DNA from: Microbacterium sp. Yaish 1
GTDB taxonomy: Bacteria; Actinomycetota; Actinomycetes; Actinomycetales; Microbacteriaceae
DNA: 64,000 nucleotides
Assembly (NCBI RefSeq): GCF_002245215.1
Contig: NZ_NPMR01000002.1
Coordinates: forward strand, 1,095,557-1,159,556
Direction of reading: 5' to 3'
Shown here: positions 42,860-52,034 of the stretch, one piece after another
Numbering within the stretch: the stretch's first letter is position 1
Layout of the letters: each line of letters starts with the position of its first letter
The notes under the pieces: model-generated
Told to the model about the DNA's origin: nothing
The model's database searches: none
What the model saw: only the letters and a program-made list of their open reading frames with translations
Made by a program: the position numbers and the translations under genes

Positions 42860-44710
42860 ATGAATACCGGACGATCACAGCAGTTCCAGGTCGACCTTCG
42901 CGGCATCGTCGACCTCCTGAGTCGGCACATCTATTCGGGTCCTCGCGTGTTCCTGCGAGAGCTGATGCAGAACGCCTGCGACGCGATCACCGCTCGCGCC
43001 GAGTTCGACGCGAACGCAGCATCGGCCGGAGTGCCGCGCGAATCGAGCGGCATCCGCATCACTCCCCTCAGCGACCGCAGCGACGAGTTCATCGTGCGCG
43101 ATGACGGCATCGGGCTCACCGCCTCAGAGGTCACGGACCTCCTCGCAACCGTCGGCCGCAGCTCGAAGCGCGACATCTTCGACCTCCCCAGGAGCGACTT
43201 CCTGGGGCAGTTCGGCATCGGACTGCTGTCGTGCTTCATGGTGGCCGAGACGATCGTCATCCGATCACGGAGCGCGCGCGGGGGCGACGCCGTCGAATGG
43301 CAGGGCAACGCCGACGGCACATTCACGGTGCGGACGATTCCCGATGACCTCCCGGTCGGCACGAGCGTGCACCTGCGGCCGCGCCCTGGCCAGCGCGACC
43401 TCCTCAGCACGCCCGCGACGGTGGAGCTGGCCGAGACGTTCGGCGAGTTCCTCCCCATCCCGGTGCGCGTCGACCTTCCCGGCGGCGGCGAGCAGCTGAC
43501 GACCCGCACGCCTCCCTTCCGTGCCGCCACGACCGGCATCGACGAGGCGGCCCGCTGGGCCTACGGGCGCGATCTGCTCGGCCAGGACCCGTTCGACGCG
43601 ATCCCGCTGCACGTCCCGGGAACCGACACCGTCGGAACCGCGTACGTCCTCCCCTACGCTCCCCCGCCCGGGGCCCGCCAGGCCACCCGCGTCTACCTCG
43701 GCCGGATGCTGCTGAGCGAGAACGCCGACGACATCCTGCCCGACTGGGCCTTCTTCGTCCGCGCCGTGATCGACTCCACGGCCCTCAGCCCGACCGCGAG
43801 CCGCGAGGCGCTGGTCGAGGACGACGCCCTCGAGCACACCCGCCAGGAACTCGGCGCCGCGATCCGGCGCTGGGTGCTCGACCTCGGCCTGACCGAACCG
43901 CACCGACTCGCGCAGTTCGTCGCGGTTCACGAAGTCGCTCTCAAGTCGCTCGTGCGTCATGACGACGAGCTCGCCGCCTTCATCGTGCGATGGCTGAGCG
44001 TCGAGACCACGCACGGCCGGATGCGCGTCGGCGACCTGGTCGGCCGCTTCCCGCACCTTCGATACGTCGAGACGGTCGACGAGTACCGCCAGATCGCCGG
44101 CATCGCCGACCCCCGGCAGCCGCTTGTCAACGGCGGGTATCTGTTCGACGCCGAATTGGTGCGCCTGCTCCCGCTCGTGTTCGACGGCGTCACGGTCGAG
44201 CACGTCGACCTCGCCGAGGAGCTCGAACGGCTCGATCCGCCCCCGCTCGACGATCGCGCCCGCGTCCTCGCACTCGAGGAGCGCGCGAGCTCCGCCCTGT
44301 CGGCTGTCGGATGCACCGTCGCGGTGCGTTCGCTCGACGCTGCCGAGATTCCCGCGGTCTACCTCGCGGGCGCCGAAGCGCTGCGCGCGATCGACCGCGG
44401 CCGAGCACGATCGGTCGGCAGCCCCCTGTGGGGAAGCGTCATGGACCGCATCGACGCGACTGCCCAGAAGCTGCGCCCGGCGTCGGCTGAGAGCGCGTCC
44501 GGGGGCGTCCGCCTCTGCCTGAACTGGCAGAACTCGGTCGTGCGTTCGCTCTTGGACATCCCCGACGACCTCGCCTTCGCGCGCACGGTTCACCTCCTCT
44601 ACGTCCAGGCGCTCCTCGCCGCCCAGCGCCCCCTCAGCGGTGACGACCGCGCGCTCATGATGGGCGCGCTCCATGCGCTCGTCGAACTCTCCGCGCGCCC
44701 TGCGTCCTGA
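42860..44710 (+). CDS. HSP90 family chaperone, HtpG-like divergent form
   Basis: 616 aa. N-terminal GHKL ATPase: N-box ELMQNACDAI with Glu34, Asn38 and Asp41; DDGIG (81-85); FGIGLLS (118-124); GTS (168-170). The middle domain keeps the HSP90 segment VYLGRMLLSENADDILPDWAFFVR (279-302 as a region) and the catalytic Arg in ASREAL (Arg315). The C-terminal part is divergent from HtpG and has no MEEVD tail. ATG 42860 is chosen; an open frame from 42776 adds weakly supported residues. A TPR protein gene follows after 34 bases, so the pair is almost surely an operon. Confidence 0.9.
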   Translation: MNTGRSQQFQVDLRGIVDLLSRHIYSGPRVFLRELMQNACDAITARAEFDANAASAGVPRESSGIRITPLSDRSDEFIVRDDGIGLTASEVTDLLATVGRSSKRDIFDLPRSDFLGQFGIGLLSCFMVAETIVIRSRSARGGDAVEWQGNADGTFTVRTIPDDLPVGTSVHLRPRPGQRDLLSTPATVELAETFGEFLPIPVRVDLPGGGEQLTTRTPPFRAATTGIDEAARWAYGRDLLGQDPFDAIPLHVPGTDTVGTAYVLPYAPPPGARQATRVYLGRMLLSENADDILPDWAFFVRAVIDSTALSPTASREALVEDDALEHTRQELGAAIRRWVLDLGLTEPHRLAQFVAVHEVALKSLVRHDDELAAFIVRWLSVETTHGRMRVGDLVGRFPHLRYVETVDEYRQIAGIADPRQPLVNGGYLFDAELVRLLPLVFDGVTVEHVDLAEELERLDPPPLDDRARVLALEERASSALSAVGCTVAVRSLDAAEIPAVYLAGAEALRAIDRGRARSVGSPLWGSVMDRIDATAQKLRPASAESASGGVRLCLNWQNSVVRSLLDIPDDLAFARTVHLLYVQALLAAQRPLSGDDRALMMGALHALVELSARPAS

Positions 44711-44744
44711 CCGCATCCCGCGCCTCGCCCCACGAAAGGACAGC

Positions 44745-47531
44745 ATGAGCAGCGACCGTATCCTCGAACTGTTCGAGCAGATCGACCGCACCCCCGTCGG
44801 CATCGAAGAACGAGCCCTCATCAACGAGGCCATCGCCCTCGCCGTCGATGCGGGGGACGAGCCCCTGGAGTACCGGGCGCGGATGCGACTGACCTCGTCC
44901 GCCTGCATGAGCGGCGACACCGAGGCGATGCTGACCTCCTTCGCATGGTGCCTCGGCAAGCACGACGACGACCCCGAGCGCTTCCCCGCCGACCTCGGTG
45001 ACGAGACCGCCGACCTCATGTGGCAGTTCAAGTGGATGGCCGACAGCCTGGCCGCGTCTCCCGCGTTCGACCGGGAACAGATCGCCGCCGTGCTCGACGA
45101 CATGGAGAACCACTACCGCGCCGCCGGGCTCGGTCAGAGCGGCGTCCTCATGGCCCGCTTCGAGAACGCGTGGATGGCCGGCCGCCTCGACGAGGCCGAG
45201 CAGCTGCGCACCAAGCTCGAGACGACACCCCGCGACAGCCACAGCCACTGCGAAGCGTGCGTCCGCAGCGTCGTCGCCGGATACCTCATCGACACCGACC
45301 GCGAAGACGAGGCGATCCGCCTCGTCGAAGAGCTCGTCGAGGGCGACTTCTCATGCGGTGAAGAGCCGGAGCACGCGCTCGCCCGGTCGCTCGTCCCGTA
45401 CCTGCACGCGGGCGAATACGACAAGGCACGCCTCGCTCACCTGCGCAGCTACCGCCTGGCGAAGGACAACGCGGACAACCTCGCCATCGTCGCCGACAAC
45501 ATCGTCTTCTGCGCCATCACCGGCAACGAGGCACGGGCGCTCTCGCTCGTCGAACGCCACCTCGACTGGCTCGCGCACGACGCGCTCGGCGTCGACGGGC
45601 ATCTCTCCGCCCTCACCGCCTTCGCGATCGCGCTGGAAGCGGTCAGCGCCGCGGGTCACGCCGACACCATCGTGCGCGGCGCCGACTCCGAGCGGCTTCG
45701 TGCCTTCTTCGGCGACCACGACGGCCCGTGGCGTGCCGCCGAGCTGGCCGCGGTGATGCGTTCGGAGGCCGAGCGGATCGCCGGCGAGTTCGACCGCCGC
45801 GACGGCACCGACGGCCACCGCCGCCGCCTCGACCGGGCCTGGGCCGTCGGGCAGGAGCGCTATTCGCTTCCCCTCAGCGCCGAACCCCTGCTCCCCCGCG
45901 TCGCCCCCGTGGCCGCGCGCTCGGCCGAGGAGCTCGTCCAGCGAGCGATCGACCTCGCCGACTACGGAGCCTCGGAAGCGCTGGCCGCGGCGGATGCAGC
46001 GCTCCCCGGCGCGACCCTCGAGCAGCGCGCCAAGCTCCACTCGGCGCGCATCGCCGCTCTTGTCGCGCGCGACGACCTCGAGGGCGCCCAGGCGGCTCTG
46101 CAGGACCGTCTCGACGCCCTCCGCGCCGCCGGCCGCGACGCGGAGGCCCAGGTCGAAGAGCGCGCCGGGCTCGCGCTCTTCGGACGCAGCACCCCCGACG
46201 ACCTCGAGACGCTTCGCGCGGTCCTCGCCGACGGCGAGAGCCTGCCGCCGCGCCTGCACGCGATCGTGGAGGTCGTACTCGGCATGGCCGTCGCCGAGAG
46301 CGACCCGGAGACGGCCCGCGAGCTCTTCGACGACGCGCGCGACCGCGAGGCCGCGCTCGGCGACGACGACCTGCGCCGCATCGTCGCGCTCGCGCGTGCG
46401 TCGTTCCAGGGCGCCATCGGCGCGTTCGACGAGTGCGACGCGACGATCGCCGCCGCGCTCGAGAACCCCGCACTCGGCGCCGGCGCACGAGCCCGGCTGC
46501 TCGGGCTGCGCGCTCGCATGCGCGGTGGCCAGGAGCGGTTCCTCGACGGCGTGACCGACGCCGACGAGCTCTGCCGCATCCTCGTCGAGCTCGACGCGCG
46601 CAGCGTCCTCGCCGGGGCATACGTGCTCGCGGCCGCCCTGAACGAAGACGCCGGCGCTCCCGGCGAGGCGGTCGCGCGCTACCGGTTCGCCGAGCGCGCC
46701 GCGACCGAGAACGGCGACTCCGTGACCGCGGTGCAGTACCGCCTCGCGCGGGCACTGCTCGCATCCGGCTCTGCCGACGAGGCCGCCGAGCTGCTGGTGA
46801 ACGTCTACTCCGACGAGACCGACCGCGACGAGCCTGCGGCCTCTCGCGCCCAGACGCTCATGCTGCTGGCCCGCGCCTTCGAGGACGCCGGCGAACCCGG
46901 CCGTGCCGTCGGCGCCTGGGATTTCGCCGCCGAGCTGTTCGACGAGGGAGAGGCCCCGGTGGGTCGCGCCAACGCCCTCCTGTCGCACGGACGCCTGCTG
47001 CACCGGTTCGGAGAGTTCGACGACGCCCTCGCCTCGCTCGAGACGGCGGTCGCGATCGCGCGCACCGACCCCGACCAGGGCGGCCTGCTGGCCGAAGCGC
47101 GCCACTCGGAGGGCCAGGTCCGGGCCGCCCGCGGCGAACCCGAGGCGCTGACGGCCCTCGATGAGGCGCGCCAGATCGCGTCCGGTCTCGGCGCCCCCTG
47201 GCTCGTGGCCGACATCACCGACTCGCGAGCCCGCGCGCTGGCGATGCTCGGGCAGGCGGACGAGGCGGTCGCCACCGCCCTCCAGGCCGCCGACGCGTTC
47301 GCCGAGGTGGGCGACACGGCGTCCGCAGGCGCATCCGAACTCTTCGCCGCACGTGTCCTCACGCAGAACGAGCGGGCCGCCGATGCCGTCCCGCTCTACC
47401 GCTCGGTCATGGAGCGCGCCGCAGAGATCCCACCGCTGCTCCAGGTCGCCGCGGGCGAGCTGGGTGACGTCTACGAGACCCTCGGCCGCCCCGCCGAAGC
47501 CGCCGAGGTGCGTGCTCTCCTCGACGCCTGA
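44745..47531 (+). CDS. Large TPR-like repeat protein paired with HSP90
   Basis: 928 aa, almost entirely helical with TPR-like repeats (for example AVARYRFAERAATENGD, AVGAWDFAAELFDEGEAP, ALASLETAVAIARTD). Residues 1-230 include HSHCEAC (166-172) and a third Cys in DFSCGEEPEH (204), a Cys/His cluster that may bind metal. No signal peptide, membrane helix or catalytic motif is visible. ATG 44745 has GAAAGGA upstream. The pairing with HSP90 suggests a co-chaperone or client-adaptor role, by analogy with eukaryotic TPR co-chaperones; no function is known to me. Confidence 0.85.
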   Translation: MSSDRILELFEQIDRTPVGIEERALINEAIALAVDAGDEPLEYRARMRLTSSACMSGDTEAMLTSFAWCLGKHDDDPERFPADLGDETADLMWQFKWMADSLAASPAFDREQIAAVLDDMENHYRAAGLGQSGVLMARFENAWMAGRLDEAEQLRTKLETTPRDSHSHCEACVRSVVAGYLIDTDREDEAIRLVEELVEGDFSCGEEPEHALARSLVPYLHAGEYDKARLAHLRSYRLAKDNADNLAIVADNIVFCAITGNEARALSLVERHLDWLAHDALGVDGHLSALTAFAIALEAVSAAGHADTIVRGADSERLRAFFGDHDGPWRAAELAAVMRSEAERIAGEFDRRDGTDGHRRRLDRAWAVGQERYSLPLSAEPLLPRVAPVAARSAEELVQRAIDLADYGASEALAAADAALPGATLEQRAKLHSARIAALVARDDLEGAQAALQDRLDALRAAGRDAEAQVEERAGLALFGRSTPDDLETLRAVLADGESLPPRLHAIVEVVLGMAVAESDPETARELFDDARDREAALGDDDLRRIVALARASFQGAIGAFDECDATIAAALENPALGAGARARLLGLRARMRGGQERFLDGVTDADELCRILVELDARSVLAGAYVLAAALNEDAGAPGEAVARYRFAERAATENGDSVTAVQYRLARALLASGSADEAAELLVNVYSDETDRDEPAASRAQTLMLLARAFEDAGEPGRAVGAWDFAAELFDEGEAPVGRANALLSHGRLLHRFGEFDDALASLETAVAIARTDPDQGGLLAEARHSEGQVRAARGEPEALTALDEARQIASGLGAPWLVADITDSRARALAMLGQADEAVATALQAADAFAEVGDTASAGASELFAARVLTQNERAADAVPLYRSVMERAAEIPPLLQVAAGELGDVYETLGRPAEAAEVRALLDA

Positions 47532-47562
47532 GCCCGATCACCTACGACCCCGATCACCCACG

Positions 47563-47599
47563 ACGAAGGGCGCGCCGATCCACTCGGCGCGCCCTTCGT
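47563..47599. terminator. Bidirectional terminator between TPR and gabD-like genes
   Basis: Perfect 16-bp arms (47563-47578 and 47584-47599) with loop TCCAC, centred between convergent genes. This is among the strongest hairpins in the window and probably ends both the HSP90-TPR and the polyamine operon transcripts. Confidence 0.85.
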
Positions 47600-47625
47600 G
47601 TTGCTCCGTGGGCTCTCGCGACGGG

Positions 47626-48993
47626 TCAGGCGCCCGTGCGGATGAGCTTCTTGTTCACGAACTCGTCGGCGGCGAGGAGCCCGAGCTCGCGAGACGTGCC
47701 GCTGCGCTTGACGCCGCCGAACGGCAGCCCGGCCTCGTCAGCGAGCACGAGGTTGATGTAGACCATTCCCGCGTCGATCGCATCGGCCACACGCTCAGCC
47801 TGCTCGGCATCCGTCGTGAACACGTACGACCCGAGCCCGAACGGGGTGTCGTTGGCGAGTTCGATCGCCTCGGCCTCGTCCGCGACCCGGTAGACCACGC
47901 CGACGGGACCGAAGAACTCCTCGCGGTAGGCATCCATCTCCGGTGTCACGCCGGTCAGGACCGTTCCCGGGTAGAAGGCGCCGTCGCGGCGTCCGCCGGT
48001 CACGAGGGTCGCCCCCTGCGCCACGGCTCGGTCGACCTGCTCCGCCAGCCGCTCCGCCGCCGTGAGCGACGACAGCGGTCCGAGAACCGTATCGTCGGCG
48101 AAAGGATCGCCGACCTTCGCGTCGGCCAGCGCCGCGGCGAACTTCTCGACGAAGGCGTCGTAGAGTCCATCGACCACGATGAACCGCTTCGCGCCGTTGC
48201 ACGACTGGCCCACGTTGTCGAGGCGCGCCTCGGCAGCCGCCGACACCGCGGCATCCAGATCGTCGGTCGAGAGCAGGATGAAGGGGTCCGACCCACCGAG
48301 CTCGAGCGCGACCTTCTTCAGGTTGCGACCGGCGATCTCGGCGACCGCCGATCCGGCGCGCTCCGATCCGGTCACCGAGACGCCCTGCACGCGGCGGTCG
48401 GCGATCACATCGGCGGCCTGCTCGTTGCTCAGGTACAGGTTCGTGTAGACCCCGGCCGGGAAGCCCGCGTCGCGGTAGATCGCGTCGATCGCTGCGGCGG
48501 ACTCGGGGCACTGCGGCGCGTGCTTGAGCAGGATGGTGTTCCCGACCGCGATGTTCGGCGCCGCGAAACGGGCTACCTGGTAGTACGGGAAGTTCCACGG
48601 CATGATCCCGAGCAGCACGCCGAGCGGGCTGCGACGGATGACCGCGGCACCCTCCCCCTCGATCGGGATCGGGGTGTCGCCGGTGATCTCGTCGATGTGG
48701 TCGGCGTAGTACGCGGTGATGTCGGCGGCGAAATCGACCTCGCCCTCCGCCGCGGCGAGCGGCTTGCCCATCTCGCGCACGATGATGGCGGCCAGCTCGT
48801 CGCGGCGCTCGCGGTGCAGCTCGGCCACGCGGCGCAGACGCTCGGCCCGCTCGGCCGGCGCGACGACGCGCGACCACGTGCGGTAGGCCTCGTCCGCCGC
48901 GCCCAGGGCGCGCTCGACGTCCTCGTCGGTCGCGGGGTCGTACGTCGCCAGGGTCTCGCCGGTGGCGGGGTTGGTCACGGCATACGTGCTCAT
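47626..48993 (-). CDS. gabD: NAD(P)+-dependent succinate-semialdehyde dehydrogenase
   Basis: 455-aa aldehyde dehydrogenase. Catalytic residues: Glu in KVALELGGSDPF and Cys in GQSCNGAKRF; the N-terminus (YAVTNPATGETLATYDPATDEDVE) is that of the short-form SSADH/GabD1 group. In this operon it would oxidise succinic semialdehyde from GabT to succinate, or share work with the second dehydrogenase upstream. It begins 18 bases after that gene. Last gene of the operon. Confidence 0.88.
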   Translation of the reverse strand: MSTYAVTNPATGETLATYDPATDEDVERALGAADEAYRTWSRVVAPAERAERLRRVAELHRERRDELAAIIVREMGKPLAAAEGEVDFAADITAYYADHIDEITGDTPIPIEGEGAAVIRRSPLGVLLGIMPWNFPYYQVARFAAPNIAVGNTILLKHAPQCPESAAAIDAIYRDAGFPAGVYTNLYLSNEQAADVIADRRVQGVSVTGSERAGSAVAEIAGRNLKKVALELGGSDPFILLSTDDLDAAVSAAAEARLDNVGQSCNGAKRFIVVDGLYDAFVEKFAAALADAKVGDPFADDTVLGPLSSLTAAERLAEQVDRAVAQGATLVTGGRRDGAFYPGTVLTGVTPEMDAYREEFFGPVGVVYRVADEAEAIELANDTPFGLGSYVFTTDAEQAERVADAIDAGMVYINLVLADEAGLPFGGVKRSGTSRELGLLAADEFVNKKLIRTGA

Positions 48994-49011
48994 CGGTTCT
49001 CCTTCGTCTCG

Positions 49012-50478
49012 TCAGTCGGCGGGGATCAGGGTGTACTTCGTCGAGAGGTATTCGTGGATGCCCTCGAGTCCGCCCTCGCGCCCGATTCCCGACTGCTTCA
49101 CACCACCGAACGGGGCCGCCGCGTTCGAGACGACTCCGACGTTCAGGCCCATCATGCCGGTCTCGAGGCGATCGATCATCCGGTGGCCGCGCGCGAGATC
49201 CTGCGTGAACACGTACGACACCAGTCCGTACTCGGTGTCGTTGGCCAGGCGCACGGCCTCGTCCTCGTCGGAGAAGGTCGCGATCGCCAGGACGGGTCCG
49301 AAGATCTCCTCGCGCAGGATGTCGCTGCCCGCGGCGACCTCGGTCACGACCGTGGGCTCGAAGAACGTCCCCTCCCCGTCGATCGCCGAGCCGCCCGTGC
49401 GCACCGTGGCGCCCCGCGCGACGGCGTCCTCGACGAGCGCGCCGGTCTTCGCGACAGCCTTCTCGTCGATGAGGGGCCCGATCTGCACACCGTCCTCGGT
49501 ACCGCGACCGATCTTCATCCCCGAGACGCGCTCGGTGAGCCGGTCGGCGAACTCGTCGGCGATCGACTCGTGCACGATGAAGCGGTTGGCCGCGGTGCAG
49601 GCCTGCCCGATGTTGCGGAACTTCGCGAGCATCGCGCCCTCCACCGCCTTGTCGAGGTCGGCGTCGTCGAACACGACGAACGGGGCGTTGCCGCCGAGCT
49701 CCATCGAGACCCGCAGCACGCCCTCGGCGGCCTGCTCGATGAGCTTGCGTCCGACCGGGGTCGAGCCGGTGAACGAGAGCTTCCGCAGCCGGGGGTCGGC
49801 GATGATGGGCGCGGCGACCTCGCTCGAGCGCGTCGCGTTGACGACGTTGACGACGCCCGCCGGGAGGCCCGCCTCCTGCAGGATCTGGACGAACAACGTC
49901 GTGGTGAGCGGCGTGAGCGCCGCGGGCTTGACCACGACGGTGCACCCGGCCGCCAGCGCCGGGGCGATCTTGCGGGTCGCCATCGCGAGGGGGAAGTTCC
50001 ACGGCGTGATGAAGAAGGACGGACCGACGGGACGCTGCGAGACGACCATGCGGCCGGTCCCCTCCGGATTGAGGCCGTATCGGCCCGAGATGCGCACCGC
50101 CTCCTCGCTGAACCACCGCAGGAACTCACCGCCGTAGACGACCTCGCCGCGCGCCTCGGCGAGGGGCTTGCCCATCTCGAGCGTCATCAGCAGCGCCAGG
50201 TCCTCCTTGCGCTCCTGCACGAGGTCGAACGCGCGGCGCAGGATGTCGCTGCGCACGCGCGGCGCGGTGGCGGCCCACTCCTCCTGTGCCGCGACGGCGG
50301 CGTCGAGGGCGCGGATGCCGTCGGCGGGCGAGGCGTCGGCGATCTCGATGAGCGTGCGGCCGGTCGAGGGGTCGGTGACGGGGAAGGTCGCGCCGCCCTC
50401 GGCATCCACCCACTCGCCGCCGATGAAGAGGCCGCGTTCGATTCCCGCCAGCAGTCGTGTCTCGTTCTCGTGCGTCAT
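49012..50478 (-). CDS. Aldehyde dehydrogenase (aminobutyraldehyde or succinate-semialdehyde type)
   Basis: 488-aa NAD(P)-dependent dehydrogenase with Glu in VSMELGGNAPFVVF and catalytic Cys in GQACTAANRF, plus TPWNFPLAMATRKIAPALAAG. The sequence is close to GabD-type SSADH; since the operon also has another SSADH and a putrescine oxidase, it may instead oxidise 4-aminobutanal to GABA. The frame is open far upstream but ATG 50478, overlapping the permease stop by 4 bases, gives the family N-terminus. Confidence 0.87.
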   Translation of the reverse strand: MTHENETRLLAGIERGLFIGGEWVDAEGGATFPVTDPSTGRTLIEIADASPADGIRALDAAVAAQEEWAATAPRVRSDILRRAFDLVQERKEDLALLMTLEMGKPLAEARGEVVYGGEFLRWFSEEAVRISGRYGLNPEGTGRMVVSQRPVGPSFFITPWNFPLAMATRKIAPALAAGCTVVVKPAALTPLTTTLFVQILQEAGLPAGVVNVVNATRSSEVAAPIIADPRLRKLSFTGSTPVGRKLIEQAAEGVLRVSMELGGNAPFVVFDDADLDKAVEGAMLAKFRNIGQACTAANRFIVHESIADEFADRLTERVSGMKIGRGTEDGVQIGPLIDEKAVAKTGALVEDAVARGATVRTGGSAIDGEGTFFEPTVVTEVAAGSDILREEIFGPVLAIATFSDEDEAVRLANDTEYGLVSYVFTQDLARGHRMIDRLETGMMGLNVGVVSNAAAPFGGVKQSGIGREGGLEGIHEYLSTKYTLIPAD

Positions 50479-52034
50479 CGCGCCACTCCTCTCGCGCGCC
50501 GGCTCACCGGCGCATCCTTGGTCAAAGTCTCGCCCCGGAAGAACGCGGGGCGCTTCACGGCCTGCCACACCATCACGACGACGCCGACGAGGATGACTCC
50601 CACGCCGAGGATGAACACCAAGCCGATGCCGCCGATCTGCGATCCGCTGCCGTACGCCGGATCCATCGTGTCGATGAGCGTCGTGACGAACAGCACCGCC
50701 AGGATGGCGCCGCCCACGAGCGGGAAGAGGAACGTGAAGAAGACGTTCCGTACCGAGTCGAACCACTGGCGCCGGAAGTACCAGACGCAGGCGAACGCCG
50801 TCAGGCCGTAGTAGAAGCAGATCATCATGCCGAGCGCGAGGATGGTGTCCCACAGCACGTTCTCGCTGACGATGCGCATGACGACGTAGAAGCCCGAGGC
50901 GACGATCGCCGAGACGATCGTGGCGTAGCCGGGCGTGAAGAACCGGGGGCTCACCTTCGCGAAGCTCTCGGGGAGGGCCCCGTAGTGGCCCATCGCGAGC
51001 AGTGTGCGCGCCGGCCCGACGAAGGTCGACTGCAGCGACGACGCCGAGCTGGTGAGCACCGCGAGCGAGACGAGGAACGCCAGCGGGCCGAGGATCGGTC
51101 CCGAGAGGTGGAAGAAGACGTTCTCCTGGATGTCTTCGTTGCCGAGTCCGAGCTCGCCCGTGCCGACGCCCGCGAACATGATCATCGCGATCGCGAGCAC
51201 CAGGTAGAGAGCGACGATCATGACGACCGTGATCGTGGCGGCGCGCCCCGGGGTGCGCTCGGGGTCCTTCGTCTCCTCGTTCATCGTCAGGGTGACGTCC
51301 CAGCCCCAGAAGATGAAGATCGACAGCGACAGCCCGGCGGCGAAGGCGCTGAACGTCGGTACCGCGAAGGGGTTGAACCACGACCAGTCGAACGCCGTGG
51401 CATCGAAGGCGTTGCCCGAGACGGCCTCGACGATCGCCGCGATGGCGAACAGCACGAGGACGACGACCTGGAAGGCGACGAGTCCGTACTGCAGCTTCTG
51501 CGTCGTCTGCATGTCGCGGTACGAGATGAAGGTCGCGGCGGCGACGAACAGGACGCAGACGAGGACGTTGATCCAGACGACCGAGGCGAGGCCGGCGATC
51601 GACTCCTGCCCGGTGAGCTGGGCGATCAGCAGGAAGAGGAAGTCGACCGCGACACCCGCGAGGTTCGAGAGCACGAGGATGGTCGCAGCGACCAGCCCCC
51701 AGCCGGCCATCCACCCGATCCACGGGCCGAAGGCGCGCGTCGCCCACGTGAAGCTCGTGCCCGAGTCGGGCATGCGGTTGTTGAGCTCGCGGTATCCGAA
51801 GGCGACGAGCAGCATCGGGATGAAGCCGACGAGCACGATCGCCGGCACCTGGGTGCCCACGACGGATGCCGTCGGCCCGACCGCCGCGGTGAAGGTGTAG
51901 GCCGGGGCGATGCAGGAGATGCCGATGACGACCGCTCCGATCAGGCCGACCGTTCCGGCGCTCAGCCCCTTCCGGGAGATGCCGCCGGTGACGGGGTCGC
52001 CCGCGGGCACCCCCGTCTGTTCTGCTCGGGTCAT
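50475..52034 (-). CDS. APC family amino acid/polyamine permease
   Basis: 519-aa membrane importer with about 12-14 helices. The first helix region GLIGAVVIGISCIAPAYTF and the consensus loop ELNNRMPDSGTSFTWATRAFGPWIGWMAGW (about residues 83-112) mark the APC family. Placement between dehydrogenase and USP genes of a putrescine operon suggests putrescine or a related amine as substrate. It overlaps both neighbours by 4 bases. Confidence 0.88.
   Translation of the reverse strand: MTRAEQTGVPAGDPVTGGISRKGLSAGTVGLIGAVVIGISCIAPAYTFTAAVGPTASVVGTQVPAIVLVGFIPMLLVAFGYRELNNRMPDSGTSFTWATRAFGPWIGWMAGWGLVAATILVLSNLAGVAVDFLFLLIAQLTGQESIAGLASVVWINVLVCVLFVAAATFISYRDMQTTQKLQYGLVAFQVVVLVLFAIAAIVEAVSGNAFDATAFDWSWFNPFAVPTFSAFAAGLSLSIFIFWGWDVTLTMNEETKDPERTPGRAATITVVMIVALYLVLAIAMIMFAGVGTGELGLGNEDIQENVFFHLSGPILGPLAFLVSLAVLTSSASSLQSTFVGPARTLLAMGHYGALPESFAKVSPRFFTPGYATIVSAIVASGFYVVMRIVSENVLWDTILALGMMICFYYGLTAFACVWYFRRQWFDSVRNVFFTFLFPLVGGAILAVLFVTTLIDTMDPAYGSGSQIGGIGLVFILGVGVILVGVVVMVWQAVKRPAFFRGETLTKDAPVSRRARGVAR

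Noticed and set aside
45351..47105. 584-codon minus-strand frame opposite the TPR gene
   Set aside because: Composition follows the codon bias of the sense gene; no motif and no ribosome binding site.
47161..50811. Open frame of 1216 codons on the plus strand across the polyamine operon
   Set aside because: It is antisense to two clear aldehyde dehydrogenases and a permease, rich in Arg/Asp/His without any domain, and typical of high-GC shadow frames.
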